From positions 1 to 64,000 of the forward strand of contig CANNZV010001058.1 in assembly GCA_947561585.1 (NCBI GenBank): a stretch of 64,000 nt of DNA, in the 5' to 3' direction. Within the stretch, counting starts at the first letter, position 1. Each line of letters begins with the position of its first letter. The notes under the pieces are model-generated. The model saw only the letters and a list, made by a program, of their open reading frames with translations, made no database searches and was not told the DNA's origin. Source of the DNA: Caprella mutica. Taxonomy: Eukaryota; Arthropoda; Malacostraca; Amphipoda; Caprellidae. Below are positions 26,101 to 37,628 of the stretch, in pieces. The position numbers and the translations under genes are program-made.

Positions 26101-29100
26101 ATTGTCTTTCGAGCAATTGTTTTCGAGCAATTTACCTAGAACCGCACATAAGGTGGGAAATGACTTTCCGATCATCGAGCTCTTCGACCCACCACCGTGA
26201 GTAGACACCTTCATTGAGCGTATTTTTTCGAGATAATCCGATGTGGCAACACTGAACATTTATTATTTTTATTATTTTTAAATTATTCCTTTATATCATT
26301 GGTCCTTCTAAAATAAATTGCACTAAACGTAGATTGTGGTTTTAGGACGTACAGTGATTTTTCATTCGAATATATAAGAAACTATTTAAATCTGTATTGA
26401 AACAAATTCACTGCTGTTTATGACACCTAAATGACTATGCTATTAGATCATTTCAACTCGTCAGTTCCTATTTGCGGTATTATTGATCCTCCATTAACAG
26501 TTTTGTTCACTGACTATTCTACGTTATTGCACTAAATATAGTATAATTTAATTGAAAAAGTTTTACTTACGTAGATGCACTGGTAGAAGATGGTGCAGTC
26601 ATATGGGTAAGGATTATTACCAGGATACGAACAGTGACTTCCTGGATTACCTGTTGGGTATACCTTAGTTGTGGTAGATTGTGGGGTAGTTGGTGCATCT
26701 GTCGGTGCACTTGGATCCTGTGGATAGAATATATAAATAAAAATAAATACGCTGGTTATTATTGTAACCACGATTAGGGCAACCACGAATATGAAAATAA
26801 TTCAATTAAACTCTAGTTGCAACAATTAATATCTATTACATTTTCAGGATTTTGAATAATAAAACCACCAAAGATTCAATTCATGCAGCTTTCACGTTAA
26901 ATAATCATATACTAAGAATAATCTCCATGAACTCACCCTAGTGGTAGTTGATGTGGGGGGTGCAGTTGGAGGAGTTGGTATTTCTCCACCGAGGAAAGTT
27001 TCGTACATTGTTTTGATGAGGTGGAAAGGTCTGCTATGGCACACGCCTAAGAAATCATCTGTTTCGATACTCCAGGTCATTACGCCAGCGTATCCTTTAT
27101 CTCTGGCATATTTGGCCTGTTTCAGAAATTGAGACCGCAATTGATAATAGGGCAAAATGAACACTGATTAAGAGCGTTGACCTTTGAAACAACAAAAAAG
27201 CTAACTAATATTTATTGTAATTCTTTACCTTAGTAGCAATACTCTCAGGACTGTCGTAACTGCACCAAGTGTTTCCAAAGTTGAAGTCATATGCGTATGG
27301 CTCATTCATTTCAGGCTCATTAACAATGGTCCAAGGACTAGTAAGTTGATGTTCACAAATCTGAATTAAAAAATAATTATAATATAAATTTAAAGTTGCA
27401 TTAATACAGCTAAAAGGCACTGTACATATTCTTTTGATATTTGAAATCAGTCGAGGAGAACTGCCTAATTAGGTCGTGCTCGCAACTCTAAATTTAAAAA
27501 AAATTGTATTGTTTTGGACAGAGTTGAGATAATTCTATTACCTTACGCATTCATCTGGTATTTGTATTCATTCGATGGTATAATATGCACTAACTTCATT
27601 GTAACCAAGCATTCCTGGGGAATAGGTGTAAGGTCCACCACTACCAGGGTTACTGGCGGAAGCGTACATGCCATGTTCATCAGGATTATCAAGCCTATAA
27701 CATCTTCCATAAGTGGCCAATCCCATTACAAGTTTATTTTTTGGGGCACCCAAGCTTTCCCAGTAGGTCATGCCGAAGTCTACGTTGAAGTACAGATTAT
27801 CACCGGTATCCTGTAAAATAAAGAAGAGAGTTTAAGTTAATCTAACTTATGATTTTCTACAGTAACCACATCTTGTTTGAATCATTACCAGTGGGTAAGG
27901 GTACAAAATAGTTTGATGGTGAGTGTAATCCTCCCAGGCACCATGCATATCGTAGGCCATGACGTGAATGAGATCAACAGCATCACTGAAGCCAGGAACA
28001 TCATAAGCGGCGTCGATTGTTGACTTCCCAGCCGAGACAGCAGCAGTAAGAATCATACCTTCGGCATGCAGAGCATCTCTCAGTTCAGTCATCAGGATGA
28101 CAAAATTTGCCTATCAGAATTTAAAAACCAAATAAATTACTTCAACGATCAACTGTGTGGTTTATACATTAATGGAAGATGATTCATTCTATAGTTACTG
28201 ATGGATTAAATTTGAAAACATATGCTGTTATCAATGTTGGCTAAGTCATACCTTATCTTCAGGTGCACCTCCTCTGTCTGTTGGATATTCCCAATCCATA
28301 TCTAAACCATCGAAATTATGAGCTTTAAGAAGTGTAACTGCACTTGCTATAAAGGTAGCTCTTGCCGAAGGATCTTTAGCCATCTGCAACAAAAGATTTT
28401 TTATTCATTATAGGGTTAATTTGAAACCGAATTTTGTTTCACTTTTATGACTGTAATTGAAAATGATTTTCTCATAGGTTTACCATTCTAAGGCAGATAA
28501 ATTAGTTAAATTATAATCTCGTGATCTGAGAATGATTGCAGATTAGTATTGACGTAAAAAGGAAGGGGGTATATACGCACGTTTGAGTATTTCAAAGAAC
28601 CTTCATTCCATCCACCAACGGCTAGAGTTGTGACAAGTCCTGTGTTCTTTTCCTTAAGAGCTGTGAATCGGTCGTAGCCGCACTTTCCATAGTTGTCACA
28701 CAACTCATTCCATGGGTCGAGTACTTGAATTTTGTTATCCGTTCCCAATCCAGCGAAACCAAAGACTAAATGTGTGCAAATGGCAGGATCAATCTGCTCA
28801 ATGTCGAATTTGCCATTTCCATTTCTGTAAACTGCCCATGATCCATAGTAGCAGACCATGTAGCTCTCTGTTGAACATATAAAATATATCAATTCAATAA
28901 CAATAAAACAGTTGACGTCAATAATGAATAATCTGAAATGTATATTACGTAACACTCAGTTGTTGAATGAACATTCACATGAGATTTCCATTATGAATTG
29001 GTCGACGAACCTCACTCTTACTGCACTCATTTATGTACATTGTATTGTGTGGTTAAACCAAAAGTAGACGAATATTTTTGAATTATTAAAAATCAAATTG

Positions 29101-31651
29101 GATATACTATAGAAATAGGAGTTTCCTTTATTATTTAAGTTTTTCTCACTTAAGATTCAAAGCACTCCGTATTTATTCAATAATATAAATGCACGAGGCA
29201 TAATAATTTGGTTTCTTCTTATATTCTCTTTCTATAAAAACTTTAATATCAAATTTCATATGGTTATTGTCACCACATTATATTTAACCAAATCTTTTAA
29301 ATTTTCTCACACCAATTTTTAGCATGGTTTGTTCTGTGCAGCTAAATCATGTTTTGATCATGTTCTCTAATGCTCCAATTGGCGTTTTATACAATCTAGA
29401 TAATTACTTTTTCTTCAACAGCTACAGATAGACATGAGGATTCACTTTTACATCTTCTTTAAAAGAGGAGGTTTTTTTGTCTGCTGAATTAACATCTGCC
29501 AAAACTATGACGAGAATTGATTTCTTTCTCCGAAAATACACTTTGGTTATTCTGATGATTATGCACTGCTATACAAATGAATCTTTTCCCATCAACCCAC
29601 TGGACATGAAGCTGCATGTCATCTGCAAGTTTTATTAAGAGAAGCTTACATCTCTTCATTGTTTTGGTCTTTATTGCGATCACAAACTGTTGCTTGATTT
29701 ACATTTTCTATTATGTGAGGTGATATACAGTACTTTAAAAATTATTATGGATTTTTCAAAATCGAAACTTTGTTTACAAAAGGGTTAAATAAAACTATTT
29801 AGATGATTGCAATCATATTTATTTTGATACACTGATATAGTGATACGTCTTGATCATCCATAAGCACTTAGTTTAACAACATTTAGCATCCGTAAGTGCT
29901 TCAACGGTCGTTTCCCCATTACCCCCACTTTCTCCAAATTCCCCATCATCTTCTCTACAGTCACCATATTTTTTTAACTCCCCATCACTTTCTCTCCAAT
30001 TCACCATCACTTTTCCTCCAGTCCCCATCAATGTTCCTCATTCTCCATCACTTTGAATATCATCGATTTTTTGGAGGTTTTTTTCCTCCTCTCCATTCAA
30101 ATTATAGGGCAGTTATAATTCTTAGAGTGAAAATTGAAATAATTTTTGATTTTGTTGAAGGGGGAAAAAGTGATGATGAAAATTGATGGGGAATGGAGAA
30201 ACTTAATGGGCAATTGGAGAGAAAGTGATGGGGAATTAGGAGAAAGACATGTGGATTTTTTAAAAATTATGGTGACTGTAGAGAAGATGATAAGGAATTG
30301 GAGAAAGTTAGGGTATTGGGGAAACAACTGTTGAAGTACTTACAGATGCTAAATGTTCTCAAACTAAGTGTTTATGGATGATCAAGACGTATCACTGTAT
30401 CAGTGTATTAAAATAAATCCATCTGCAATTAACATAATTGGTTTAATCAACCATTTTATGAACAAAATTTCGATTTTGAAAAATCAATCACAATTTTTCC
30501 AGTACTGTGTGTTCCGATCTGTTAAAGTTAAATAGTTTATACAATATGCTGAAGTTTTCCTAAAGATTGAGTTGTATTGTTTTAACTTTAGAAGATTGAG
30601 TTTGTCTCGTTCCTTCATGTTTCTTGTAAAAAACTGCTAAGGCAGGCAATCAGGATGGATGCAATTTTGAGTATAAAGTTCAATTTTAAAATTATGTGAA
30701 GGAATAGCTATATGCAGAAATGAAATTTCAATATTTATTTAACGTACGGTATGATTCCTGAATTATGGAATCCAAAATATACAAAACCTACTGATTTTGT
30801 CCATATGATTAAAACACTGGTTTATGTAGATGAGGCACTCATTGCTATTATTTAATTTGGTTTTAAAATATTGACTGAGGTATATATTTGTACCACCTTG
30901 AAATATACTCAATATACAAATTTAATGTGTACCACATTGTAGTAAACGTGTTGAAGAATGCTACTGAAGAGACCTATGTAGGAAAGGGCATCATAGAATT
31001 TTATCGAAATCGTTAGAATTTTTTTCTTTAAACTAAAAGAATTAAACCATTATAAACTACGTATTTACAATTTCACTTTACAATTACTAAAAACCATTTT
31101 TCCTTAACCCTAATGAGTTTGACGTGTGTTTTCTAGGCACATCTTTTTAAAATTACTTTATATCTTTAATGTCATTCCTTTAAATTTACTGACCTTGACT
31201 TTGTTCCTACATGAGTATCAAATATTTTACTTGAAATTTGGTACACATTTATAGTTTAGTATATATACTAGCAACTGGTAAAAATACAGTACCGTAGGTT
31301 TATAAATAAGACATGAGTTATTAAACACATCGTCAAACCTTCCTGTTGATTCTGACAGTCAAACTCATTACGGTTAAGTATTTCGCAGAATAAATTATTT
31401 ATGGATTACAAAACTATGTACTGCTCAGTTGCCCTCAATTGAGGAACTCTACTGTATTTACTATTTAGTCATTTTGATAATCTGGTTTATTCAATTCTTG
31501 AGTTTCCAAATTTTGAATATTGTTTCCACGTACTTTAATCACCCTGTACATAGCAAATATGCCTACCTTTACCCTATTGCTTAAAAGTTAAATAATTACC
31601 TGCAATGGATAATGAGAGCAATAAAACCAACAGTCCGCCGATAGACTTCAT
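23129..31651 (-). CDS. Chitinase gene B (GH18 + CBM14), nine exons, 503 aa
   Basis: Close paralog of the gene at 41210-45048, with the same exon lengths and phases. Exons: 31651-31600, 28867-28581, 28383-28252, 28110-27889, 27810-27595, 27360-27229, 27116-26937, 26717-26571, 23272-23129 (TAA). The signal peptide is identical to that of gene C. GH18 signatures are intact: [43 protein letters not shown]. The linker is Pro/Thr/Ser-rich, followed by a six-Cys CBM14. Intron 1 (2.7 kb) contains a 780-bp near-palindrome. Intron 8 (3.3 kb) contains a foldback element with a second foldback element nested in it, so this gene is stretched to 8.5 kb although its coding length equals that of gene C. An active secreted chitinase is expected from the family. 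Whether the long introns reduce expression cannot be told from sequence. Confidence 0.93.
23750..24400 (-). other. Possible decayed retroelement coding sequence in intron 8 of chitinase B
   Basis: This stretch is less AT-rich than its surroundings. It gives short minus-strand runs such as [19 protein letters not shown] that resemble the protease-RT region of LTR retroelements. There are many stops and no continuous ORF. Weak evidence. Confidence 0.25.
24640..26143. mobile_element. Foldback element FB-d, AACAATTGCTCG array ends, in intron 8 of chitinase B
   Basis: About 1.5 kb with the perfect 9-bp duplication GCACATAAG (24631-24639, 26144-26152). The left end begins GGTAGCCGGTAAATT and continues as CAATTGCTCGAAAGAA-type units to about 24800. 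The right end (25948-26135) is the inverse. FB-b copy 2 (25340-25913) is nested inside. An imperfect direct duplication (24813-24899 and 25248-25335) lies within it. Confidence 0.87.
25340..25913. mobile_element. Foldback element FB-b copy 2, internally deleted, nested in FB-d
   Basis: About 570 bp. The ends carry ACAATTGGGCCC-type units (25350-25425 and, inverted, 25882-25908). The interior matches the left part of copy 1 (2855-3330) but lacks its central and right part. The flanking 9-mers match only 7 of 9 (ATCTGTCTG, ATCTTTCTT). Confidence 0.8.
29728..30507. mobile_element. 780-bp near-palindromic element in intron 1 of chitinase B
   Basis: The two arms (about 29728-30100 and 30130-30507) are imperfect reverse complements over nearly the whole length, starting CAGTACT(T/G). 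The arms contain CTCCAATTCCCCATCAC-type repeats near the centre. The left flank is TA; the right flank (TG) does not match. Being in a transcribed intron, the sequence could form a hairpin of about 370 bp in RNA. No protein is encoded; the short ORFs on both strands are by-products of the palindrome. Confidence 0.85.
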
Positions 31652-31706
31652 GTTAACGAGATAAATCTAACAATCTAACATAAAGGCAGTATGTATAGAT
31701 ACTCCC

Positions 31707-31795
31707 CTTTTAAAGTGTTCTGCATCTCTTGCTATGGATGGGAAGTAAGCCATATGTGCTATTGTTGCATCTATTATCTGATAAAATGAAACTGA
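31707..31795 (-). promoter_or_regulatory. Promoter block of chitinase gene B
   Basis: TTTAAAAG (31707-31714, minus) replaces the TATA box of gene C at the equivalent position, about 56 bp before the ATG. The conserved GGCTTACTTCCCAT / AGCAAGAGAT block and the GATA-type site (31779-31784) are present in the same order as in gene C. Confidence 0.6.
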
Positions 31796-32580
31796 AACTC
31801 TGATCTGACTGACAATGACCATCAATAGAAACTAGCACATCGTAGAAAAATTTCCATATTGCGTACTACAAATGCTAGTCATTATTTCCGTTATATAGTT
31901 TGAATCAGATAAAGGTATATTTTTTACAGGATTTTTCATGTTCAGGTGCAATTTTTTTTAAATATAATTGTTATAAATTAATAATTGTTCAATTGAATTG
32001 TTATTTAACCCGTGTAAATACATATAATCAAAAATAGTGTACCTAATCAATATAAATGATATTAATGAAAGTTCATGAACTAATTTTCATATTTGCTATG
32101 AATATCATTTTTCGTAATATTTATGAGAATTGTGACCATATTTTCTTCTCATAATAAATGCTATATTTTCCTCATTTCGATAAGAAATGCTTAAAAACAA
32201 GTGGTATGAGTTTCTGATTCAATTTGAGGTTCAACCGAGAAAAGTAAATTGTTACCTATTAATTTCCCATAGTTTTTTTTTTTTTAATAAATCAAATATA
32301 TAACTGAACTCAAACTCCAGATGCCAAATAAATCTAGAAATTTCATTTTACTTTATATGAGTCAAACGGTTAAAGCATATTCTTTCCAAATAACAATAAT
32401 TTGATCAAAATGTTTTTCGTTGAGATCAATGACCTTAGCAAACGATAGAGAATATTCCAAAAGAGTTGCTTGAGGTATTTTTGCCAATTTCTTGAAAATG
32501 CATGGTTGCCCAGACCCTACTAACCTAACCGTTGATTCGCGTGATACAGCTCTCATACAAATTACTTTTAAACGGATTTA
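31796..32580. other. No gene seen between chitinase B promoter and LINE 3' end
   Basis: AT-rich. A 64-codon minus-strand ORF (32362-32556) ends next to the LINE and is somewhat coding-like (KKLAKIPQATLLEYSLSFAK) but not recognised. Confidence 0.45.
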
Positions 32581-32832
32581 ATTAAATAAATAAATAAATA
32601 AATAAACCTTTATTGAATAATAATATACAGAAATGAACAGTGTTTACATAAGTATTTTTGTTACAAACAAAAAATCAAATCAAGCAATAAATTAGGATCT
32701 ATATCCAGATCCAAGTTTAAAATATATTCAAGCCCTTATTTAAGTAATAAATTACTTTTCGGGCATAAGGATGAGGAAAAAGAAAAGGGGAAGACGGAAA
32801 AAGAAAAGAAAGAATCATCACAAAAAAAAAAC

Positions 32833-35800
32833 CTATGCATTATACATTTCCACAAGATAGCATTTATATTTATACTTAAAAGATAAAATAGAACTACAAT
32901 TTCTTATATGCTCAGGTATCAAATTCCAAAAATGCGGACCACAGAACGAAATCGATTTTCTACATTGCGTGAGCCTCTGAAATGTGGGAACAGCCAAGCT
33001 TCTAGACCTTGTTTCGTAGTCATGATTAGGGTACACTATGTTATTATCCAGCTTCAATTTGAACATGTGAATACCTAGCTGAAGAAGATAAATATCATGT
33101 AGCTTTAAAATACTATTTCTGTGGAACAATGGGTTGGTACTTTGGAGGTATTCAGCTTTCGATACGATTCTAATTATTCGTTTTTGTAACAGTACAAGTG
33201 GCTTTAAGTGAACCTCTGCCGTACCACCCCAAACTAAAATACCGTACAATAGATAGGGATACACAAGACTATAATACAACTTAATCATTACATTTACAGG
33301 AACAACGTCATTAATTCTATATAGTAATCCTGCAGTTTTAGATAATTTATTACATAGGTAATTGACATGATTAGAAAAATCCAGTTTGTGGTCCAAATAC
33401 ACACCTAGGAACTTAACATTAGTTTCACAATAAATAGGATTTTCATTAATAGATAACAGCAAAGGTGATTCAATGTCATTAAGCCTATTTGTAAATAATA
33501 AAGATGAAGTTTTATCAGCATTAACAGAAAGTTTATTATCCAATGTCCACCTATACAATGCAGAAAGTTCACCATTTGCCTTATGAATCAATTCATGGTA
33601 ACTGGGAGCGCCACAGGTAAGAGTTGTGTCATCTGCAAATAAGGTATAATTGGATGAATTAGACAAACTGGGCATATCATTAATGAACAATAAGAAGAGA
33701 ATAGGACCCAACACACTCCCCTGTGGCACCCCACACGTAACAGGTCTACATACAGACTCCACTCCACATACACGAACTCTTTGGGTTCTATTCGAAAGGT
33801 AGCTACTTAACCACTGAAACACCAGACCACGGAAACCATATCGATATAGCTTACGAAGGAGTAAATCATGAGGTACCGTATCAAATGCCTTACGTAGATC
33901 AATAAATATGCCAAGAGCATGATTTTTCTTATTCAATTCACCATATATATATTCAGTACAATTAACAATAGCATAACTTGTACTCTTACCCTTCATAAAA
34001 CCAAATTGCTCTTCACTGATAATTTTATATTTATTTAGGTAACTCATAATTCTCGCATGTAAGCACTTTTCAAATATTTTACTCAACAAAGGCAAAACAG
34101 ATATGGGTCTATAATTACATATATCGGAAATATCACCTGATTTGTGAATAGGTACAACAGTGGCATTTTTCAAAGGGCCAGGAAATTTACCAGTATTAAT
34201 AGACACATTAACAATATGGCAAACAGGCACAGCGAGACAACTAATAACCAGTTTCAATATTTTAGTAGGTATAACATTCAAGCCATATGAAGAGTTCTTC
34301 AAATTACCAACAATGGTAATAATCTCAGGTACAGAAACGGAATGGACAAACATAGAATTGGGAATATCAAAATTTATACTGTCTAAAGGATCACGCTCAG
34401 AATCAGGAATATTACGTTGTAGTCTAAGAGCTACCTCACTAAAATATTCATTGAATTTCTCCGCAATGCACAACTTATCCACAGTTTCAACACCATCAAT
34501 TACCATCCTCTTAATAGTTTCACCAGATTTACCGTCCTTAATAAGACCGTTTATTAAATTCCAAGTTGATTTCATGTTATTATCACTTCGTGAAAAAGCA
34601 TTACGATAATAATTTCTCTTTTCATTCCTAATAACATTAGTTAGATTATTCTTAAACCGCTTATAAAACGTCTCTGAAATGGTTCCCAGTTTATACATCT
34701 TATAATACCTAGATCTAGTTTTTATTTGATTAAATAATGAAGATGTTAGCCAGGGCTTACTTAGTCTTTTTCGTGAAACATATTTTACTTTCAGTGGGAA
34801 ACAGTTACGGTAGAGATCATTTATAGTGTTATCAAACTGCATAATTAGCAGATCAACATCATCTGCAACAAATTGAAAATTCAACTTATTGCATTCAGAG
34901 ACAAAAAAGTTAATGTTATCCTCAGAGTGAACGCGAAATTCAGTCTTGACTAACTCATCGCAATTTACCAAAATATTTTTTAATATTAGGAATGTTGGCT
35001 CATGATCTGTGGAATTGAATAATAATATACCGCTCTGGTGCTCATTAAATCTATTGTACCATATGTGACCTAATAAGGAAGGGTTACCATGTTGATCACC
35101 AGAGGGAAATCTAGTTGGTTTGGTTATCGCTGTGAAAAAATTTAGAGAATAAAGATAATACACCATACTTCTAACAGCAGCACCAGCATTTTCATAGTTC
35201 AATATATCAATATTTATATCACCAGTAATAATAACCTCATTCCTACATCCATCTAAATAACTCATAATAAACTGCAAATTATCCATGAAACACTCAATAT
35301 TGCCCTGAAGAGGTCTATAAATAGCAACAAGATATACAATTCGTCGTCCTATCTCAACCTTTACAACACACGATTCAATATGCTGATCCACAATGCACAA
35401 ATTATCAATTCTCTTAGTTAGTAATTGTCCTACACAGTACACCGACACTCCGCCCCCACCACCGTTAATTCTCACTGAGTGGTGAGCGGTGTAACCATCT
35501 AAGTCTCTTTTTAATACATTGGAAAATCTAGTCTCAGTTAGTACAAATACATCAAATTCTATACAAAGAGCACTCACATGTGAAATAAATGACTCACTGT
35601 TACAATTGAAACTACGAATATTAAAATTACACAGAGAAAAATATTTACTACAATCAGAAAAAGCATTATTAAATTCATCAAGAGTATAATATCTTGATTG
35701 ATTCTGTATATTCATAGATTGAAACATCTCACTTAACAGGTTATCATCGGGGTCTATCCGATCGAAAATAAAACCATTAGTACCCATCATAATAATAATA

Positions 35801-35847
35801 TTTAAGCAACAACAAACAAGTAATAAATGTAACCAGTGAATAGACAT
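32833..35847 (-). CDS. LINE ORF2: AP-like endonuclease and reverse transcriptase, 1004 aa
   Basis: Protein for target-primed reverse transcription. An exonuclease-endonuclease-phosphatase domain spans about residues 72-290, with NFNIRSF (74-80), LTETRF (103-108), GDINID (209-214) and the DH pair (281-282). The reverse transcriptase domain spans about 555-800, with IDLRKAFDTV (649-658), GVPQGS (706-711) and the catalytic FADD (737-740). The C-terminal region has YSLVYPYLLYGILVWGG, common in CR1/L2/Crack-type elements. No RNase H domain was seen. The ATG follows directly on an in-frame TAA, and the N-terminal 30 residues are hydrophobic and may not be the native start. No frameshift or stop lies within the 1004 codons. 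The clade (CR1, L2, Crack or Daphne-like) is my reading of motifs, not a tree. Confidence 0.93.
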   Translation of the reverse strand: MSIHWLHLLLVCCCLNIIIMMGTNGFIFDRIDPDDNLLSEMFQSMNIQNQSRYYTLDEFNNAFSDCSKYFSLCNFNIRSFNCNSESFISHVSALCIEFDVFVLTETRFSNVLKRDLDGYTAHHSVRINGGGGGVSVYCVGQLLTKRIDNLCIVDQHIESCVVKVEIGRRIVYLVAIYRPLQGNIECFMDNLQFIMSYLDGCRNEVIITGDINIDILNYENAGAAVRSMVYYLYSLNFFTAITKPTRFPSGDQHGNPSLLGHIWYNRFNEHQSGILLFNSTDHEPTFLILKNILVNCDELVKTEFRVHSEDNINFFVSECNKLNFQFVADDVDLLIMQFDNTINDLYRNCFPLKVKYVSRKRLSKPWLTSSLFNQIKTRSRYYKMYKLGTISETFYKRFKNNLTNVIRNEKRNYYRNAFSRSDNNMKSTWNLINGLIKDGKSGETIKRMVIDGVETVDKLCIAEKFNEYFSEVALRLQRNIPDSERDPLDSINFDIPNSMFVHSVSVPEIITIVGNLKNSSYGLNVIPTKILKLVISCLAVPVCHIVNVSINTGKFPGPLKNATVVPIHKSGDISDICNYRPISVLPLLSKIFEKCLHARIMSYLNKYKIISEEQFGFMKGKSTSYAIVNCTEYIYGELNKKNHALGIFIDLRKAFDTVPHDLLLRKLYRYGFRGLVFQWLSSYLSNRTQRVRVCGVESVCRPVTCGVPQGSVLGPILFLLFINDMPSLSNSSNYTLFADDTTLTCGAPSYHELIHKANGELSALYRWTLDNKLSVNADKTSSLLFTNRLNDIESPLLLSINENPIYCETNVKFLGVYLDHKLDFSNHVNYLCNKLSKTAGLLYRINDVVPVNVMIKLYYSLVYPYLLYGILVWGGTAEVHLKPLVLLQKRIIRIVSKAEYLQSTNPLFHRNSILKLHDIYLLQLGIHMFKLKLDNNIVYPNHDYETRSRSLAVPTFQRLTQCRKSISFCGPHFWNLIPEHIRNCSSILSFKYKYKCYLVEMYNA

Positions 35848-36627
35848 TTAGAAAATGTTGGTGACAAGGCAAGGTAGTTGAGGCAGAAATACTTGGGTAA
35901 ATTGACATGTTATCGTTCAACTCCGAGAAACCTTCAAATGTAAAAATTCCACCACATGAACTGCGAATAAAACATTCAATGGTACAACTTATAAGGTCAA
36001 TTGACATGTCACCGCTCAAGATGGTGAAAATAATTTAAAAAAAATCACTTCATACACTGTAAAAAATATGTATCTACTTCCTACAAAACGAAAATTAGAT
36101 AAACAGTTATCTTCATTCAGACAGGCACAATTCGCACTGAGAGTGAACACATAAGGTGCTGGTAGTAGGGTAAATTCACAGTTACCGTCCAAGCCGGTGT
36201 AAGAAATTTTGAAACTAGTCAAATGAGGCAAAAATAAAGTAATAAAGTAAAGTAAACAGTTATAGGTATAGAGAATAACAGAGTAAAAAATGTGGTCTCT
36301 AAAATTGTAATAATATACCAATGTTATGCACATATAGATGTGTAAATAAACATAAATATGTCTATGGAAAGCGTTCACGCAAATCAGTGTGTATGATAGG
36401 ACATACACAAGTTTGCACGAAATAAGTAATAGAAAGAAGCAGTTCTCCATACATTGCTTAACAATGTATGTGACTGCACATGATAAAATGAATTTAGCAC
36501 GAAACATTACCAAGTTACTCTCCTTGAACAAGCGATGAGATTTCCCTTGCATACCAAAAAGTTCTGGAACATTATATAGAGTAAAACAAGTTACTCCACA
36601 TAAAAAAGTGAACAGCACATTGGAGAG

Positions 36628-37365
36628 TCACTTCCTAAGACTTTTACTCATCAACTCATCGGCAGAAACTCCAAAAGATTGACTGCACAGTTCATCCATT
36701 CGCTGTAAGCTGTTCACGAAGACCTTCTGAGGACGAGCTGTAGGATTAGGTGGCTTAATGAACACGTAAACCCTTCCGTCACGCGAACCGCAGGCATTTA
36801 CCTTCTCCGGAAACCGTTTGCGAGCTTGTCTCAATCCATAGAGAATAGAACTCTTCAATGGAGTGAGATCGTCATTGGCATAAAGATCAGCAGGTTTCGC
36901 TGACCTACATGCAGATAGGAGATCTTTCTTGACCTCAGTTTCTCGAAGTTTCAGCATAACGTTTCTTCGGTCAGTGGTATGATTCAAAGGTTTCGAGCCC
37001 AGCCGATATGCAGCTACAACATGTTCAACACGCAGCTTATATTTTAAACTACGTTTAAGCAGGTCGACTACAGCTTGAGTACAGTCTCCATCTTTAGGCA
37101 TCACCTCCAGAGAGTGACCAGATAAGATTAAATTGCTATTACGGTGAACAGTTTCCAGACTCTCGATGCGGTCTTCCAATGTAACAATAGTTTGCTTCAG
37201 TTTTTTGTTTTCAGAGTCGTACTGCTCAAGCCTAGTTTCCATTGACTCCATCTGCTGTAAAATAGTGTCTAATTTAGATGACAAATCACTTAGTGTGACA
37301 GGTTCTTCGTTGTCATTGCAGTCAGTGTTAGACATATTCGATGAGCTCTTTTTAGGACGTGGCAT
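36628..37365 (-). CDS. LINE ORF1: coiled-coil RNA-binding protein, 245 aa
   Basis: Likely the nucleic-acid chaperone of the element, forming the RNP with ORF2. Residues 1-20 are basic then acidic. Residues 25-72 form a heptad-rich coiled coil. Residues about 75-165 resemble an RRM-like fold, and 165-230 the C-terminal domain of L1-type ORF1 proteins, with the pattern NDDLTPLKSSILYGLRQARK followed by a short basic strand and DGRVYVF. No zinc knuckle was seen. It precedes ORF2 on the same strand with a 780-bp gap. It is intact. Confidence 0.82.
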   Translation of the reverse strand: MPRPKKSSSNMSNTDCNDNEEPVTLSDLSSKLDTILQQMESMETRLEQYDSENKKLKQTIVTLEDRIESLETVHRNSNLILSGHSLEVMPKDGDCTQAVVDLLKRSLKYKLRVEHVVAAYRLGSKPLNHTTDRRNVMLKLRETEVKKDLLSACRSAKPADLYANDDLTPLKSSILYGLRQARKRFPEKVNACGSRDGRVYVFIKPPNPTARPQKVFVNSLQRMDELCSQSFGVSADELMSKSLRK

Positions 37366-37628
37366 TACAAAATTACATCCACTGTCAGCACAATTTTAGG
37401 TATCTGCACGATTACTTCTCAGGTTAGACACAACACTATATTCCAAAACTAGAGCTAGGAAACGTTCACTGAAGATAGAGAGATACAGAGCGACTCAGAC
37501 ACCTCATGTGTTTACCACTAGGGATCGAATATGTGAATTATTCTGTATACTTGGTTTGTTATTTGAAATTATTCAATTTTTTGGCTTTGAAATAAAGTTA
37601 GTGTCATTTTCTTGCCTCTATAAACGGA

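Larger units (their letters stand above)
32581..37500 (-). mobile_element. Non-LTR retrotransposon (LINE, CR1/jockey supergroup), nearly complete
   Basis: About 4.9 kb between chitinase genes B and C, on the same strand as them. It has ORF1 (36628-37365), ORF2 (32833-35847), a short 3' UTR with AATAAA at 32609-32614, and a 3' tail of TTTA repeats (minus strand; TAAA units at 32581-32606). That tail marks the 3' boundary and is typical of LINEs ending in short tandem repeats. The 5' boundary is not fixed. A dispersed repeat at 37629-37760 may be part of the 5' UTR or older flanking DNA. No target duplication was recognised. Both ORFs are open, so the insertion looks young and possibly competent. 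Confidence 0.9.

Noticed and set aside
25947..26259. ORFs on both strands (85 and 102 codons) with SSNCSFEQL repeats
   Set aside because: Produced by the CAATTGCTCGAA array of FB-d; the same holds for 24484-24792.
30097..30334. Overlapping ORFs on both strands
   Set aside because: By-product of the palindrome in intron 1 of chitinase B.
34160..34609. 149-codon plus-strand ORF
   Set aside because: Antisense shadow of the LINE ORF2 reverse transcriptase region.
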